A stretch of DNA of 64,000 bases, taken from positions 249,387 to 313,386 of the forward strand of contig JAGGNK010011225.1 in assembly GCA_017590115.1 (NCBI GenBank), given 5' to 3'. Positions 61,750 through 64,000 of the stretch are shown here, piece by piece. Each line of letters begins with the position of its first letter. Position 1 is the first letter of the stretch. The position numbers and the translations under genes were made by a program. Source of the stretch: Montifringilla adamsi. Taxonomy: Eukaryota; Chordata; Aves; Passeriformes; Passeridae. Under the pieces are notes generated by a model. The model had not been told where the DNA came from, did not search any database, and worked only from the letters and a program-made list of their open reading frames with translations.

Positions 61750-63070
61750 AAGAGAACATAAGGAAGGCCTCAACTAAGTATATTACCCCAGTTTCCAATC
61801 AGAAATGTTTAGGTTAAATTTACAGACAAAGATAAGGTGAATAATAAGAATGTGGATATGCAAATGGAAACTACCACAGCTAGCAAAAAACGCAATTCAA
61901 AGAGTTAAATGCTTGAGGTCTGATTAATCACCATCTCACACTTCTAAAAATTCCTCTCACATGTAATGCTGGTCCAGTGACAAATATTTTTAATAGCACC
62001 ATCTAGTTGGGAGTGAAACTGAAAAATAGTAGATATGGTTTCTTTACTTACAAAAAAATCTGTGAAGAAAAATAAGAGGAGATGGCAGTTGGGAAATTAC
62101 AAGCTATTTTATTGGACCTCATTAGTATGAAAGGCTTTAAAATACATTTTGAGAGAGACAATATATAAAGACACAGAGGTAAATGAAAAATGGGATAAAG
62201 TGCAACAGCAATTTAGCAAGAAGACACCATACAAATTATCCATATAGTTTTATTAGATGAGGTAAAAGATTTTGTGAACAAATTAGGTGTAATAGGTCTC
62301 ATCTTTCAGGACTTTAGTAATGCATTTGACATCATGTTATACGCTATTAAGGAATCTGAGGACTAAGACGTTTTGCATAGTTAAAAAACAGCTAAAGGAG
62401 AAGTAATAACAAGTAAGTGCCATTAAGAACAGATGTATCGAATCAATTAAGATTAGCAGTGGGTCTTCAGGATCCACTCTGGGGCTACTGTTGTCCTTCC
62501 ATAGCTCTTCACCACTGTGACCAAGGTAGAAGAGCTCCTGCACATTCTAATGTCAGTAGAGCAGTGAAGCGATACAAATGGAGCAGCTTGAAGATGTGAG
62601 CCAAAGAAATGGGGTAAGCAACAAGGCCTGGGGCAGAAAATAAAAATGTAACCTGGGAGATGACCCAGAAATGACAAATGAGGACTACAGTTGTCAATGA
62701 AAGAGTGACAAAACAGGTAACGTGATGAAAAAGGCAAGTGAGGCCGTAGGACATGAGAATGGGGATTTCCAGTAGAATCTGGGAGACAAAGAGATTTCCC
62801 ATCCAAAGACACTAACAGAGCTGAGCTGTTTAGCACAGCAAGAGAAGAGCTAACTAAGCATATAACTGCTGCCTAGAAATACCTTGAAGGAAGATACTTC
62901 CAGGTAGAAGTAGTATTATCTAATTCAAGGAGCAACAAGAGCATTCTGAGGGAAGGTAGTGCACATGCCACACACTCATCCAGGCTGTACAGAATGGAAG
63001 CAGCTATAAGCCTATGAGTTTCTTAAACACTCTTCCAGACAGGGGAGTGGAGGCAAAATTACAGCCTTGG
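61750..63070 (+). pseudogene. Decayed CR1-clade LINE, reverse-transcriptase region
   Basis: Landmarks of a CR1-type ORF2 appear in the correct order on the plus strand. ACAGAGGTAAATGAAAAATG...GATAAAGTGCAACA (62173-62206) precedes the RT. DFSNAFD (62310-62330) matches RT motif A 'DFSKAFD'. SSGSSGSTLGLLL (62455-62496) corresponds to the 'TSGVPQGSVLGPVLF' block. GATGAAAAAGGCAAGTGAGG...GATTTCCAGTAG (62724-62775) and GAGCTGAGCTGTTTAGCAC (62818-62836) follow, and TTTCTTAAACACTCTTCC...GGGAGTGGAGGCAAAATT (63019-63060) ends the run. The two RT motifs lie in different frames, the FADD block between them and the C-terminus appears deleted, and stop codons are frequent. It is an old, dead copy, much more diverged than the CR1 tails elsewhere in the window. 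The left boundary is approximate. Confidence 0.82.
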
Positions 63071-64000
63071 AGTTAGAGGTTAATACACAGCTGGAAGTAT
63101 CACATGCTGTAACACCCTCTACAACTGCCTGGACCCACTGCTTGCATCCACTGGTCACCGAGTGTCCTTTAGCTCTTCCACCATTAGTGTGGTACTGTAT
63201 TATCACTGCTTTGATGTTACTGGTTTCATTTTGGGGGACATATCCAACACACCATTCTGTTTTTCACGTACACTTTTCATTACAAAATCCACGTAAAACT
63301 AATTACACAGATAAAGGCTTTTGCGATAATGCAGGCTACTTGCAAGTGAAAATAAATAGAAGAATGTAGAGACCAAGATTATTTGAACAGCTAGGACTCA
63401 CCCAAATATAATGTTAATTAAGTATTTGGTCAAATAATTAATTAATAAGAATTATTTTGTGAAATAATTCAGGGCAAAGTGCAAAACTCTTCATAAATTA
63501 TTAGGTGCTTAGAAGAAGTATGTCAGATGGGTGCTCTAAAGAGAAATTTAACAGAAGCTGTATTTTTAGAACTTTTGCAGAGATGCATTTCTCCTGAAGA
63601 GAGTGAAAATTTGGCACTTCATATAAGCAGAGATGATCTGGCCCAAACATTCTTGTTTGCAGATGATGACTACTATATTATTCACTTTGTCTTGGCACAG
63701 TCAGTCAATAGAGGGAGTGCAGCAGAATAAAAAAGCCTTTTCTCTATTTGAGATAACATTTTTAGCACATTTAAGGAGAAATCTGAAGAACCATAGTAAT
63801 TTCTACACCCTAGAAAATGTGTTGTGCAGAGAGAAAAGGACAGAGAGGACATCAGTAGTTGCAAAATACAAAACAAAACACAGAAAAATGTCTCCAAAAA
63901 GGGAATGTGAAGTAATAACCCTTAAAATACATTATAAGAATGTATTTGAAAGAACCTTTCCAGGAAATAGCATCTGTTTATATCCATTAAGTTTACACTT
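63071..64000. other. Non-coding end of window; small unexplained open frame
   Basis: The stretch is AT-rich, with repeated AATTAATTAA-type words at 63410-63450. A plus-strand open frame at 63527-63730 (67 codons from GTG or similar start) contains LFADDDYY, which resembles the FADD metal-binding motif of reverse transcriptases. It lacks other RT blocks in the right places and is not claimed as a gene. No other feature was recognised. Confidence 0.4.

Overview
The window looks like non-coding DNA from a bird, probably a songbird or near relative. The best evidence is four fragments with the typical avian 3' end of CR1 LINEs: inverted AGAATCA(C/T)AGAAT / TTGGAAGG blocks at 15598, 56992 and 59470, and a forward copy at 4634. 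Other support comes from an older CR1-clade reverse-transcriptase remnant at about 61.75-63.07 kb, a solo-LTR-like GC-rich block at about 55.64-56.56 kb, and an (ATAGG)n pentanucleotide array of a kind familiar from passerines. The sequence is AT-rich. I saw no tRNA, rRNA, bacterial operon or CRISPR array.

I found no protein-coding gene or exon that I can support. The longest open frames (about 233 codons on the minus strand at 10107-10808 and about 201 on the minus strand at 406-1011) start with TTG, resemble no family I know and are listed as rejected. The window is therefore best read as a gene desert or the inside of a very large intron. The sequence alone cannot separate these.

Layout. 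From 1 to 15.6 kb the DNA is mostly unique, with one CR1 tail (4.63 kb), an imperfect (GAT)n tract (6.44 kb), homopolymer runs and a small cluster of hairpins near 9.0 kb; 10.8-12.95 kb is visibly richer in G+C. From 15.6 to 29 kb there is one CR1 fragment, A-rich tracts, and AT-rich stretches at 24.2-25.1 and 27.9-28.3 kb that could be conserved regulatory DNA. Two purine-rich short tandem arrays lie at 29.06-29.38 kb. From 29.4 to 42.7 kb the DNA is AT-rich, with a homeodomain-motif-dense module at 32.6-32.9 kb, a compound TATC/TA/TG microsatellite at 33.27 kb and a perfect 10-bp hairpin at 37.7 kb. An old amniote interspersed repeat lies at 42.72-42.88 kb. Between 42.9 and 55.6 kb I see mainly featureless AT-rich DNA plus faint ancient repeats. 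The last 9 kb is the most repeat-dense part: LTR, two CR1 tails, a 23-A tract and the CR1-clade RT remnant.

There is no set of genes working together here. The functional candidates are possible enhancers (inference only) and the promoter-like signals inside the LTR. I did not find a novel biological system in this window.
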